A program made the translations under genes and the position numbers. From Taeniopygia guttata (lineage: Eukaryota; Chordata; Aves; Passeriformes; Estrildidae), in contig NC_133032.1 in NCBI RefSeq assembly GCF_048771995.1, positions 31,503,501-31,567,500 on the forward strand: a stretch of 64,000 nucleotides of DNA, in the 5' to 3' direction. Below, in pieces: positions 13,537-25,500 of this stretch. The notes under the pieces are model-generated. The model ran no database searches. It was not told where the DNA came from and was given only the letters and a program-made list of their open reading frames with translations. Numbering within the stretch: the stretch's first letter is position 1; every line of letters begins with the position of its first letter.

Positions 13537-14350
13537 AGATATGATGTTCTATATTTTTCATATGCTGTTCTACAAGCCTTGCTTCAAATATTTCACTAGT
13601 ATTCAGATTCACTGTATTTCCATAAGCAATTCCTACAAAAAAAGATAAGCTCCCCTGTCCAATCTCAGTGCAATTTCCACTGCAATTAAAAAACCTGTGA
13701 GCCCAATACATTTAGTGTCTACTACAACCCAAAAGGAAGAACAGTTAACCTGGCAATGTAAATACCTTTAAATGTAACAATTTTCACTCTTGAGAAATTA
13801 AATATTTTACTGTAGCTGCTTATTTCAAATGTGGAATAATATTCAACATAATTCTTATCTTTTAATGAATATCTGAAACGTAGGGTATAAATTAAACAAA
13901 GGACTGAAAATCCATAAGAAACCACATAATCCATCATTCTTTTGTGGAAAAAACAGAATGATCTGCCTTTCCTGCCTTAGTTGAAAGTTTATTGAATCAA
14001 GCACTGGCTACACTTGTCTCTAAGGTTACCAATGCACCACTTTATGTCAGAGTGACAGCTCTGTATAGAGCAACACATTGCAATAAAGTGTCTCCGGGCC
14101 TGTCTTCCCAGAACACTTTTCTTTCTTAACCCTCTCCTAATGGTGCTGAGACCCTTAAGACTGGACTCAAGACACTCTTTTATTTGTCAAATGCATGTGC
14201 CAGGAAGGGGCTGAGGAGAACAAACCAGAGCACTTCTTCAGGCACGTGCTGCTCTCCATTAGGATTTTGGAGGCATCATTCTATTAAAATTGCTCTTCTG
14301 CAGCATTATCAGGCACAAGATATTCTGTCCACGCATTATATGCCCTTCCC

Positions 14351-14376
14351 TTTTTTTTTTTTTTTTTTTTTTTTTT
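14351..14376. repeat. Poly(T) tract, 26 nt
   Basis: Uninterrupted run of 26 T, the longest homopolymer in the window, followed by ccacag. On the plus strand it mimics a strong 3' splice site, but no exon was recognised after it. Confidence 0.9.
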
Positions 14377-17300
14377 CCACAGGGAAGCTGGAGCATTCAC
14401 AGACCCCGCTGGAGCTGTAACTGCTGCCAGCTGCTCTGTCAACCCTGGCCAAGGTCCCACCCTCACCTCAGACAAACTGGAGAACCGCAAGATGCCCATA
14501 TTGTTGTCATTTTGTAACAATATTCCTCTTATTCCCAAGGCAGCAATTTCACACCTTTTCCTATCAGTTGTGCTCTTTGATGGACTAAACTCTTGGATTG
14601 TGACCCCTCCAGAGAGAGCTGTCAGTGTTCTGCACTGCCTGGGGGATGGGAACCCCTGCCTGAACAGGTAGCTGCTCCCTACTCGAGCCTTGGGACATCA
14701 ACATCTGGGAATTCAGCACCCTGGAGAGCTGTACCCTCAGCTCACTCAGGACACACAATACATTACAGCAGAAAACATCCATTTCCTTAGGGAAATATTT
14801 CCTATGTATCTCCTTACCAGTTATATTCCCTCTGATGGTTTCATCAATTAGAAGCTTTTTTTTTTCTTTTTTCTTTGGTCATGAAATCTAAAAAAGGGCT
14901 GTTACCACCTTATGGAATATTTTAATTAAAAATAATTGTGTATATCTATAACATTTGTGTCCTCATGGAGTATAGGTATTATTAAATCAATTTCGTTCTT
15001 GTTAAGTTCTACTTAGGTAAAATAGGATATTGGATTTCTAAACTGATTATACAGGAAAGAGGTCTAGTCCCGAGTTTAATGGAAACTTGGGACTGCATAC
15101 ACTCGGGTGGTTTAATTTCCTTACTTCTAAAAAAATACCCAATCCAACAACACTGTAATCTGCAGACATTGGAAAACAAATATTCTACACTGCACATTTA
15201 GGTGCTGCATTTGTAAGATTTGCCTGGAGTTTTATCCCCCCCCAGTGACAGAATCACTAACACTTGTCATGCACCTACCTCCTTGAAGCCAGGCTCCTTC
15301 TCCACTTCCATGCCTGAAATTCAACAGACAGAAGTTTAATTAAATTTTTTCTTTCCCTTTCAAAGCTCCAGGTGCCTGGGAAGTTGTGACTCTCCTTAGC
15401 CACATCCCAGGAGCTCCCCATTCTCTGAAGCACTCTTGAAATCATCCAGAGGATAAAGAGAAGGAATCTTAATGCTGCTGAAGAAGTGCAGAAGATGCAT
15501 CAGTCATCAATACCAGTGAGGTTCTTCCCTCCCTGGAGGCAACTGACTTGCCAGGATGAGTTACTTGCAGTAAATATAAAGCACCAGGACCACTGCACCT
15601 TGCCTGTGTACTTTTAAACTGTGCAGGAGAAAGTGGAATTCAGGATCTCTGGGTCGTCTTCCTCTCTTGTTTCTTCAGTGAAGTCTAATAAACCTGTGAG
15701 GAGGGATATGAGGTCACACCTTGTATCCTCTGCATTTTATTAAAGGAGTCAACACTCAATATTCCAAGTTTCCAAGGAGAATCTTTGGCTTCAGATCAAA
15801 TAAAAGCTCTTCTGCCTTAAAAGGTACAATTTCTCAATTAAATGAACCTGACTCCATACTCAAAGTGCCAGAGCTGAGAGAAAAGAGACAATCATCTTCA
15901 CTTCCAGCCACAAAGAGAGATCTACATATGCCAAAAACTGAGCAACAAGGAGCAGTTGGTTATAGCAAATCACAGCAGATGTTGATAGAACCAGGTCATA
16001 AATAATTCCATCCTTGCTGCCAAAAGATTAAATAAATTAGTTTTAAAAAATAATCAGCCTTTCTTTGTACTCAATAATCTGGGGAAAGTATTCCAATTGA
16101 CATGCAGTTATGCCTGGTTTTGTAATATAATTGAAATTTCAACATGACCTACGGGTTTGTTAGATTTTGCAAGTTGTAGTAGCAGAAAAAGGAGAGAGGA
16201 AATCAAGAAGGTAAAGATAAGCTCTAGCAAACAGTAAATGGATATGCTGATTCCCTAGCTTTCCATAAATAGGTCTCTTCTAGTAAGTGTCATATTTTAA
16301 GGATGGCTGAATCAAACAGCAATTTTTCAGACCTAAAATTGACATCATGGTGCTTAACAGCAGATAAGCTACAAGAAATCTACACTTGTGCTACTTCAGT
16401 GCAATGTGTACTAACTCTTGCTCTACTGTAGATCACCTAGAGTAATTAACGATTGCCATTAGTTATGATGTAGATTCTGATAGGTAACACTGTTCAGGTG
16501 TGCTGTAATGGAAGGATTATTTCAACAGGTCAGCAAAAGTAAAGGGACATCCTATATTAAATTCTTCAGTCTAACTAGCAGAGCCTGCACCTGGCACTTT
16601 TGCAATATCTGGATTCAATTCATGCATAAAAATATCAGTAAAAGCAATTAATTTGTGTCTGATGCTCACCCTTGTGTACAGAGTTACATAAGAATACCTG
16701 TATTTGTAGGACAGTGTGAGAAATCATGAAAACATTAAAAGTGTACAACATTTCCACCCGGACTTCAAACAACATGTTTTTTAAATGTACCAAAGTCTTG
16801 CCAAAGGCATTCCTACAGAAGGCCATGTCCTGTGACACATTCAAAGGCTGGAAAACTGGAGGTGGGATGTTGGGGCAGAATGAGTAGGGAATGGGGGGCT
16901 GAAACAGAACTATAGGGAAAGGAGGAAACGGGATACAAAGATCTGAGATAACATTTCCTGAGCACTGCTGAGAGACAAGGCTTGTTTGCTTCCTTTTGCA
17001 GGTAGCTAAAACAACTACGTGTCACACACAGCAAACATGAGCATGGAGGGGCTGCTTTGCAGAGGAGCATCAGCACATTTGGGGGAATTGGCCTTTTCCC
17101 AAATCCTCCGCACGCTGAGTCCATGCTCAGCACACACCCACAGCCTCTGTTTCTTTCATGTGCATTTGGCTCAAATTGGGAAAAACCTCGGTGGACTCAT
17201 GAATGAGGAGCTCACTGAGCATGTCTGGCCAGGAGAAGCAGCAGTGTTGTCAGGTGAGCGTTTATTAAGTGATGGGTGTCGTTTATAAAATCACAAAGCA

Positions 17301-17999
17301 GCAGTCCCAGCCAACAGAAGACGTGAAAACGACGCTCCTCCATAGAAAACAGGATTTGCAAAACCTTCTTTGAATTCTGCTCTTTTTTGTTGTTGTTTTG
17401 TGTGATATTACTGTAGTGCACATGGTAGCCCCCATAATTTATACCCTACTTAAACTATACATATGTACTCCATATGTCCTATAAATACCACAAGGCAAAG
17501 CCATACTTTGTGGTGACACTGGGACCCAAACAAGATATCATTGCACATTAAAATTGTATTAAACTAATTGAAAAATAGTTGAACATTGCTAACAAAATGA
17601 GAGACTTACTAAACATTAAAAGACAAGAGACTTTTCAGTGTTCCATAAAACCACGCCTTTCAGACAAATTAATTATTTGCATCATAAAAAAAAGTCCTAA
17701 CAGTGAAAGAAAGTACTCCAGAAGGAAGTGATGAGTAAAAAAGCTTCAGGTGATTTTTCACTACATTAAAAACAATTCCCATTCTCATAAAATATGCAGA
17801 ACTTTACATCTTAAATAGCATATTTACCTTCAAAAATTACTTTCTTTTAAGTCTTGCAAGAAATTAAACCTTAATTAGATAGGAAAGTATTTGGAATATA
17901 TCCAGAAATAAGAAAACTACAGCTATTCCCCTATAAGTGGCACAGCATCTGTCAGGAGTTTTCACATACCTTCAGGAAGATATCTTAAATTAAACCAAC

Positions 18000-19372
18000 A
18001 CTGTACTTGCTTTCCATGATCAGAGTCAATATTCTGCAGACCCAAACTGGCTGCCTTGTTCATTTCATAGTTTCAATTTCTATTGCTGTACTTCACCCTG
18101 GCAAATAAATGGATGCACGAGGGGCTCGCCCTCTGAATAAATAATAAAATCTAATCTGTCAGATCTTCCTTTGCCTTGAATGAAAAACATTTCATTCCTC
18201 TGTGATGCTGTGGAAGCTAAATCTTGTTGCCAGAGACTGAATGAGCAGCCTTGGAGTAAGAACTAAAGGTGTGTTCGAGCTACGTCACCACCTTGATGAA
18301 CATCAGAATTCCATCTGAGAGCAGACGGGAGGAAAGGAAGATGCACTATACAAAATATGTCTTCATTTGAGGAGTAAAGTATTACTCAATGGCATTATAC
18401 ATTGTTAATAAACTTTCTTTATCTGAAACTATAATTTAATATTTATGTATCTAATTTACATGTGACAAAGTAGCATATTCTAAAATTAGAGTGTAACCAG
18501 CAAACTATTAACTACTATAAACAATACCAAAACACAACTCAAACGTATTTTAAGGAAACAAGAGATACATTTTGGACTGGGGAATGATTAAAGTTGCAGA
18601 TATTTTTTTAAATACAGCTGTCAATTACATCTTGAAAAAATTACTTCAAGCTCAGAAAGATTTTCTGCTTAGGGATTCCTGGGTATATACATAAAGACCA
18701 AGAGCACACCACCAAAAAGACCCCTATTGGTTACTAGTAGATACAGTAATAATTGTAAATGCTGAAATTGTGTGGGGGAAATAATTTTCAATACCCATGT
18801 TATATGATGCACTAGACAATATCCCCTTTGAGCAGAAACTAGAGAAAATACCGTGCCCTTTATTATCTCTGTGGTCTCTTACGTGTAATAGACAGCAGAA
18901 GAATTGCACTTATTGTAACAATACAGTGTTAGATTGCAGTTCACCTTTTAGAATATTAGTGGCCATAATACTTATGATAGGTTGTGCCTTATGCAAAGAT
19001 GAATAAAGATGTGCATTTAAATTAAAAAACAAAAACAAAAAAAACAAGCAACCACGTACAGAACCAACAGTGAGGCTTAACATAACAAACATGCACTAAC
19101 CCTACACTTATGCAAAACTAAGTTCTTCCAGGAAACTGTAACCAACAGTTGACCTTCTACAAAGGTAAAGGTTTTGTCCCTTGGTAATATGTTTGGACTT
19201 TGTAGTTGAATTCCAGTTTATTAGCTCATTGTCTGTAAATGTGCTGTTCCACTGTGGTATCCTTTAGCTGCCCTTGAGCTTCTGCAGAATCTGCAATCTT
19301 ACAGTCACTTTTATTTAAGGTTTTATTGAGCTGCAGAGTAAGTCCCCTTCAGTACTACACAAATAGGCTTCC
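18000..19372. other. DPP10 3' UTR or proximal flank with candidate conserved element
   Basis: Lies directly past the DPP10 stop. If the upstream poly(A) signals are not used, part of this is 3' UTR. The block 18060-18340 looks less random than its surroundings: an 8-bp hairpin with 4-nt loop (18178-18197), an agatct palindrome and a CRE-like tacgtca (18280-18286). Conservation cannot be judged from one sequence. Confidence 0.4.
19310..19327 (-). promoter_or_regulatory. Two candidate poly(A) signals just after the DPP10 stop
   Basis: On the minus strand AATAAA occurs at 19322-19327 and again at 19310-19315, about 46 and 58 nt past the stop codon. A third lies at 19217-19222. They could make a very short 3' UTR, or be bypassed if the main site is farther left, as DPP10 mRNAs in mammals have long 3' UTRs. 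No clear GU-rich downstream element is seen. Confidence 0.35.
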
Positions 19373-19510
19373 TTATTCATCCTCTTCAGGTTCCTGTGGT
19401 AAAATTGGTGTCTCCTCCTTTAAACAAGCACTAAAGAACCCAAGGATTGTGCTGTAAAGGTGATATTTGCTTTTCTCGGAAGCAATGTTATGACCTTCAT
19501 CCGGATAGAT
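19373..19510 (-). CDS. DPP10: DPP10 exon 26 (terminal coding exon, triad His, stop)
   Basis: 138 nt, 45 codons and TAA. It encodes [40 protein letters not shown] and PEEDE. The His of DEGH is the charge-relay His, kept although the Ser is lost. The acidic end EPEEDE is diagnostic of DPP10. Acceptor ..cctctgccag. The total length suggests one residue more than human, probably the Ala of HNIASEKS. Confidence 0.97.
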   Translation of the reverse strand: MYPDEGHNIASEKSKYHLYSTILGFFSACLKEETPILPQEPEEDE

Positions 19511-22500
19511 CTGGCAGAGGAGAAAGGAAAAAAAGTAAATAGTTTTTAGAGGCTTTTCAAATATTTAGGGCTCTAATTTTCTTTCTCTGATCTTCAACGT
19601 GTTTTAGATGACAACAGGATGATAGCATTAGTTTTATGGCATCAAGGAAAGCTAATAAAACCCAAAGACTCATTCTCTTGGAATTTGAACTTACATAAAA
19701 CAACCACTGCAGTGGGATCTGCAGAATTGAAAAAATTTATATTCTCAGCCATTGTGCTTACAACAGGTTACTTTAGCTGGCATTTCCAATAGTGCTTAGG
19801 CATCCAAATCCCATTAACATCCATGAAGACTAATTACCTCCTGCTTTTAAGGACCTCTCAATATTTCAACTTCTAAGTGTTTGGCAAAACCCCTTTTTAT
19901 TCATATCTTAGCTATCTTCCTATCTGGTCCAAAGCCCATCTTCTCTCTCTCCTAGGGTGGATGTGGGCAATTTTATCTCTTAAAACAAATACCACTAGGA
20001 ATTTCTCCTAAGTGAGGCTAAGCAAAGATTTGCAGGCTAAATGAAGAAATCCAGACCACAAGACAAAAGACCTGAGGAGGTCTGAGGAAAAAGCTTCACC
20101 TGCCTCCTCAGGTTATCACAAGGTTACATGAGAACAGCTCAACAGGCTCTTCTGGGAGAACTCTGTCATTCCTGCTTCTTCCTCTCTCCACAGGCCTTCA
20201 CATCACCTCAGCTGAAACCACATGGGCAGCAGGAACAGACTCTATAATTAAAGTCCTTTTTTCTTTCCCAATGGCACCAATCCCCTTCTTGCCACCTCCT
20301 CCCTGACACGAGCTCACACTCCAGTGCAGGATCACCCTAAACTCAGCAAGGTCGAGGTTTGCAATGGCCAACAAGCGTCAGGAGTATTTGGAGAGACTGA
20401 TTCAATCAAAACCCTCTGCCAGCAGCATCTATGTGCTCCCATGCACGCCCAAGTCTTGACAGAGGCTCTGTCATGCTCTTCCAATAAGTGTAAATGTTGA
20501 AAATAAGGGGAAATTACTCTCATGTGACCCAATACCTTTTCAGGTAAAAAGGAACCCAAATTAGTGACATCTCCATGTTACAAAGAGTGCCCATGGATTC
20601 CAGAGCACTTTGTATAGCATTTTAGGATAAACAGGGGGAAAAAAGAAAGATGAGAGAGAGGAGAAAGAGCCCAGGAGAACAACAAGATGCCACAGCTCCT
20701 GATATCCATAAAAACAGTGACAAAAATGGGATTAAACAGAGCTCCAACTGCAAATTGAGGTAATACCACTGTGTTGATGTAGAGAGGGTCCTTTGCAGCA
20801 AAGAAATAGCAACAAGAGGTTAAATGTTCAACTATGTTTATAGGAAAAGTCACAGGTGCACATACCTGCATAGTGTAATTAGCCCCAGCTTTTATTAGTC
20901 GCTTAATTAGCTCTGCTGAATGCTGGAAGTGAACTTTAGCTGCAAGAAAACATTTGATATTATTAGAAACAGCTATAGTAATATGAAATACTTCTCTGTT
21001 TCACAGCTTTGGCTGAAAACATTTCCAGGCTCTGTAATTACTGGATCTGAAGGTAACAATTTCTAAGGCCAGCCCCACCAGGAACAGGGTGTTACAGCAG
21101 AGGTTTTGGAGAAGGAGCTGGAAGCCCCAGGGGAATCCACACTTTTCAGACATTTAGAGAGGACTCCTCTGTTTACCCTTGATTTTCACACACTGTGATA
21201 GCTCAGGGGTGTATAAAACCATTCTGTTTGAACATCACAGCATCTTCTAATTTGCTTGGAAGGAAGCACACTGCATTTTCTATGGCTTGCACGGGTTCAT
21301 TACACCCCACTCTTCTGTAGTTAATGGACTTCCTAGAACCTATCAATAACCTGATCTTTGGTGGCAAAGCCACGATTACCATGTCCTAGACTAGCAGACT
21401 TTAGGTTGCAAGTGGTCTGGGCAGTGCCACTGGATGTGATTTTGAGCAGGGGCTGCAGGCAATCAGACTGCCAGGCCAGAGCACCCTGCATTGCTCAGAC
21501 GTCTATCAAAGCCCCAATTCCCTCCAGCTCACTTCAGAGGGGCAGAAATTGCTGCTGCCTGTTGCAATCAGTAAAGCCTGAGCCCCTCATGCCTGCTCAG
21601 TCACCCAGTTTATTTTCAACCCTCCCTACTGTGCTCTGGGAAAAGCACTGGGCAGGGTTTGCACCCCTCAGGTTGCAGTTTGGATCCATAACACAGGTTT
21701 GGCAAGTCAGGGGTGACAGGCTGGCACCGTGGCAGCTGTGCATGGGCACTGTCACCTCAGCCCTCACCACTGAGAGACACTGATCCCTTCAGTGTAAGAA
21801 AGTAAGAAACCTTGTATTATCCCACATCCACCAGAAAATGCTGGGAAAGAATCAGGCATGTCAGTCTGTACAGAGCAGCTGTTTGCATCACTGTAATTTG
21901 TGCCTGCATCAAAGCTCATTATTTAGACATCAGTTAAGGAAGTTCAGAAGAATACACTGCAGTGAAATCTGCAATTACAAATTATCTCAATTCATACATC
22001 TTATGATTCCATCTCAAGTGCTAGAACTTACCCTGTGTTACTTATTCTCTGTCTTATCTACTGCTAAAAGTATTGGTGCTATTAAAAGGTTCTGTGTAGC
22101 TTCAGCTTCAGAAGGTTTGCAAGTACCTTGTAATTAATTAGATGAAAAGATTAACTTCCCATTTGGTCATGTACTTCACCAGCTGTACTGATATTTCTGC
22201 AGAATTTGTATGAATTTAAGACAACATTAAAAATGTATGTTGTTCTATTAATAATTCATGTAATACCTTTCACTAGCAACACAGTGGTCCACAAGATTTA
22301 AACAAATTAAAACATACAGCAGCTAAAAGGTGCAAATCCTCAGCAAAGAAAAGCATCACCAGTTCAGAGTTAGAATTGACAGTTGAAACAGAAGAAAAAA
22401 AATCCTATCAGAGGGAAAAAGAAACTGCAAATGCACTTGCTAGGTGTGTGCCTGATCAGCCCTTGAACAGCTCCCTGTTAGAAGCTCTGATTCCAAATTA

Positions 22501-25500
22501 GCTGTGTCTGTAAATACTTACCATCAGCTGTCCCATGAACTATTAGCAAATCAACTTCTTTTAAACCATGAAGATTGTGTAATACACTGGATGCCTAGTG
22601 AACAAACACACAAAACTGTAATTTAATTGTATTTTAAGAGTAAAATCGTCATTTTAAGTTACTTGTTTATGCCAACTTACCTGATAGGTAATTTCATCTT
22701 TTGATGGAATCCCAAGGTATCTTTCTGAAAAAGCTGATGCTGTAAAAATAATAAAAAGAAACCAAACTCAAAACAACAAACCCTGTGAATTCCTAGTTAT
22801 TTCTATCTTAAAACTCATTATTTCTGACCTCGAGTCAGAAGCTACTTAAGCAGCTATGAAGTCAAGAAGTTCCTTCATAGACACAGAATGTACCATTTTG
22901 ATGCACCACTTAAATCCACTTTTAAATAGTTAAAAAAAGAAACCATCCAAAAATCAGCCAACTCCCCTCACAAAAAAAAAAACCAACAACAAAAAACAAC
23001 AAGAAAAAAACACCCAACCCTAACCAACAATAAAAAACCCAAACCCAAAAGAAGACATAAGTTAAAACACAAAGAAAGTCTAACAGGCCATTAAAGTAAT
23101 CTGGTCTTGTTTGAAGGATTCATTCCTAATAAAAGATTTGATTCATGCTGATATACATAAAGGATTCTTAAGAAATGAGGTAACAGCCAAATCAGTGCTG
23201 TCAATAATACCATGTCTGCTGTGAGTTTTGGTGGACTGTCTCAGTGTCAGCTTTACTTACACTTAAAGAATAAAGAAAAGACCAAGACAGTGAGTTGAAA
23301 TCTCATTAGCATTGTTATGTTAAAATAATTACCTTAAATAAAACTTAGTTAAAATAAATAGTTAAAATAAAACTTAGTTAAAATAAATAGCATCTCCATG
23401 AATAAAAGTTGTTTTGAATAAACTATTACACAGGTTTAGGGCAGGGAATACTCACCATATAACTTCATATCTGTGATTGGTGCCACCACAGCTCCACACT
23501 TGAAGAGCCGCTCGCTGGATTTCAGGATCATCGATGTTATGTAGCCACCGTATCCCTAAGAGTGAAATTTTGGTTGATTTATTTCATTCTACCAAGAATA
23601 AAGCTAAAGGCCACTGTGCTAATTCAGTGGTATCATTTTTATAGTTTAAGGGTGCATAAAGATCTCATTGACCTGGTCATGACTTTTAATCTATGCAGTT
23701 AATGAGTATTGAACATTTCTTCACCATCTCTGAAGTCTAACCCATCTCCCTGGAAGAGCTGATACCAGAGGATCATGAAACCTTTGTGAAAGCTTTAACT
23801 TGAAACCACAGACTTCCTTGAAATGACACTGGCAATCCATTTCTGTACACCTGTAATCATTCTAGACTCACAGAAAATGAAATTCTGAATGTGGCACCTG
23901 GAATCAATGATTTACTTGTATATTATAGGCTCCTCAAATTTTTCTACTTGCCATCTGTTTTCTCTTCATTGGTACTGAAAAATTGGTATTTCTTCAGCTG
24001 TCTATTGTTGTTCTTTTGTGTTTGGCACAACACACTTCAGTAAGATGAAATTACCCCATGACATGGAAAATATAATGCAAAACACCAGACGATCCAAAAA
24101 AAGATTATGCACCAAGTGCTTACAGTTTTCTCATGGACTTCTACAAATGCTGCCTGCTCCTGTTCTTCATGTCTAAATATTTATTGAAAAGATGATTACT
24201 GTGGAAGAATGGTAATATTTGAAAACCCTCTAACCTTATTTAAGAAATATAGGCAAAGAGGTTTCTTGTTCTTTGCAATCAATCTATATTAAGGGATGGA
24301 CATACTGAAGAAAATACAATATAGGAGCTGGATTTTCAATAGAAATGTGTGGGGAACTGAGCTATTCCTTTCCCATACAAATTTCAGCCCAGGAGGCTAA
24401 GAGCCATCCAGATTTGTCCATGAGCAGGAGTAGATTTCACCTAAGACAGAATTCCTGAGTGGGCATCTGTAATTTGTATAACTCAAAGAGCTTAAGAGAA
24501 TAGCAACTTTCCTCTGCCTCTGGGTTTTCTCTGCTTTTACTTTTGTTTAATATTCTCTTTGTGTCTTGCCCAGTAGCTCCACAGCACAATTTTAAGGATC
24601 CAAGAATTGGTATTGCCAGGTTATTTATTATTTATTCCATGTTTTCATTAAGAGCTTGTTTAATTCTCCTGAGAGTTTCTTCCCTTTGTACCTGTGTCCT
24701 TCCTTCCAGCCAGGCTTTCCAGGACAAAAACATTACAGAGTGAGTTATTTATAAATTCTTAGAAGCATTTCACAGTGACATTGCTATTCCATATGCCCTG
24801 ATGCAAGAACATGTGCTGCCTCATTCCTCTGCTGGGTTTCTGGGGTTGCAGCCTAATTGTCACATTTTCTGGAAAGACACTGGCTGTAGAATTGCAACTC
24901 ATTTTTAAAGACTCTTTTTACTTCCATAAGTAAAACCATAAATTCTGTGGAACCATACTTGGCTGTCTAACAGCTCAGAAATCCCTTGGATCAGGCATCA
25001 CTTAGGTTTCATCCCTCACCGAGATAAGCAAGGGGGCATTGGCAGATTGCCTGGCAATTTTCCCCACTGTGCCCTTCTGGACAGTCTTGTTACTCTTGTG
25101 CCTCATTGACATCATCAATTGTGACAAGAATTTTACTTCTGTGTAGCTCTGAAACCTCTTAGAGAGCTGCCTGAAAGTGTACATGTCCAGTTTTAAGAGA
25201 TCAGAACTAAGCTGTTCCAAAGTCAACTTATTTTCAAGCAAAGTGCATATTCTGTTTCCATCAGTACAGCAAATTTAACACATAGAAAGAAAAAAAATCC
25301 TTCTTTCCCGGTCACATTCTCGTATGCAATATAAAATAAATGAGTTTTAAAGAAAATGTTTATCGACTCTAAAACAAGCAGAGAAGAGGAAAAATACAAT
25401 TAACCCTAAGAAGCTGTTAAATATATTTTTTTATTGTTAATTATAAAACTGACTTTTAAATTTTATGGTTTTTTTTTCTTTTGATAGTAAAAAAACAACT

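Larger units (their letters stand above)
6648..17999. other. DPP10 downstream flank, middle part: no gene seen
   Basis: Besides the 66-bp repeats, the LTR-like block and simple repeats, I see no exon, RNA gene or further mobile element. A G-rich patch at 16861-16898 has four G-runs but one 11-nt loop. The longest open stretch (12471-12851) shows no family resemblance. Confidence 0.65.
22740..23455 (-). other. DPP10: DPP10 intron 22
   Basis: 716 nt, holding the A/C-rich tract and the 25-bp tandem duplication listed separately. Intron 23 (22595-22680) is only 86 nt. Confidence 0.9.

Noticed and set aside
16861..16898. G-rich patch as a G-quadruplex on the plus strand
   Set aside because: Four G-runs are present but one loop is 11 nt, so stability would be low.
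21358..21783. 141-codon open frame on the plus strand within intron 24
   Set aside because: No recognisable domain, lies in a GC-richer patch with fewer stops, antisense to DPP10, no splice or promoter context.
25002..25241. 79-codon minus-strand open frame in intron 21
   Set aside because: Looks somewhat protein-like but matches no family I know and lacks splice sites in phase with DPP10.
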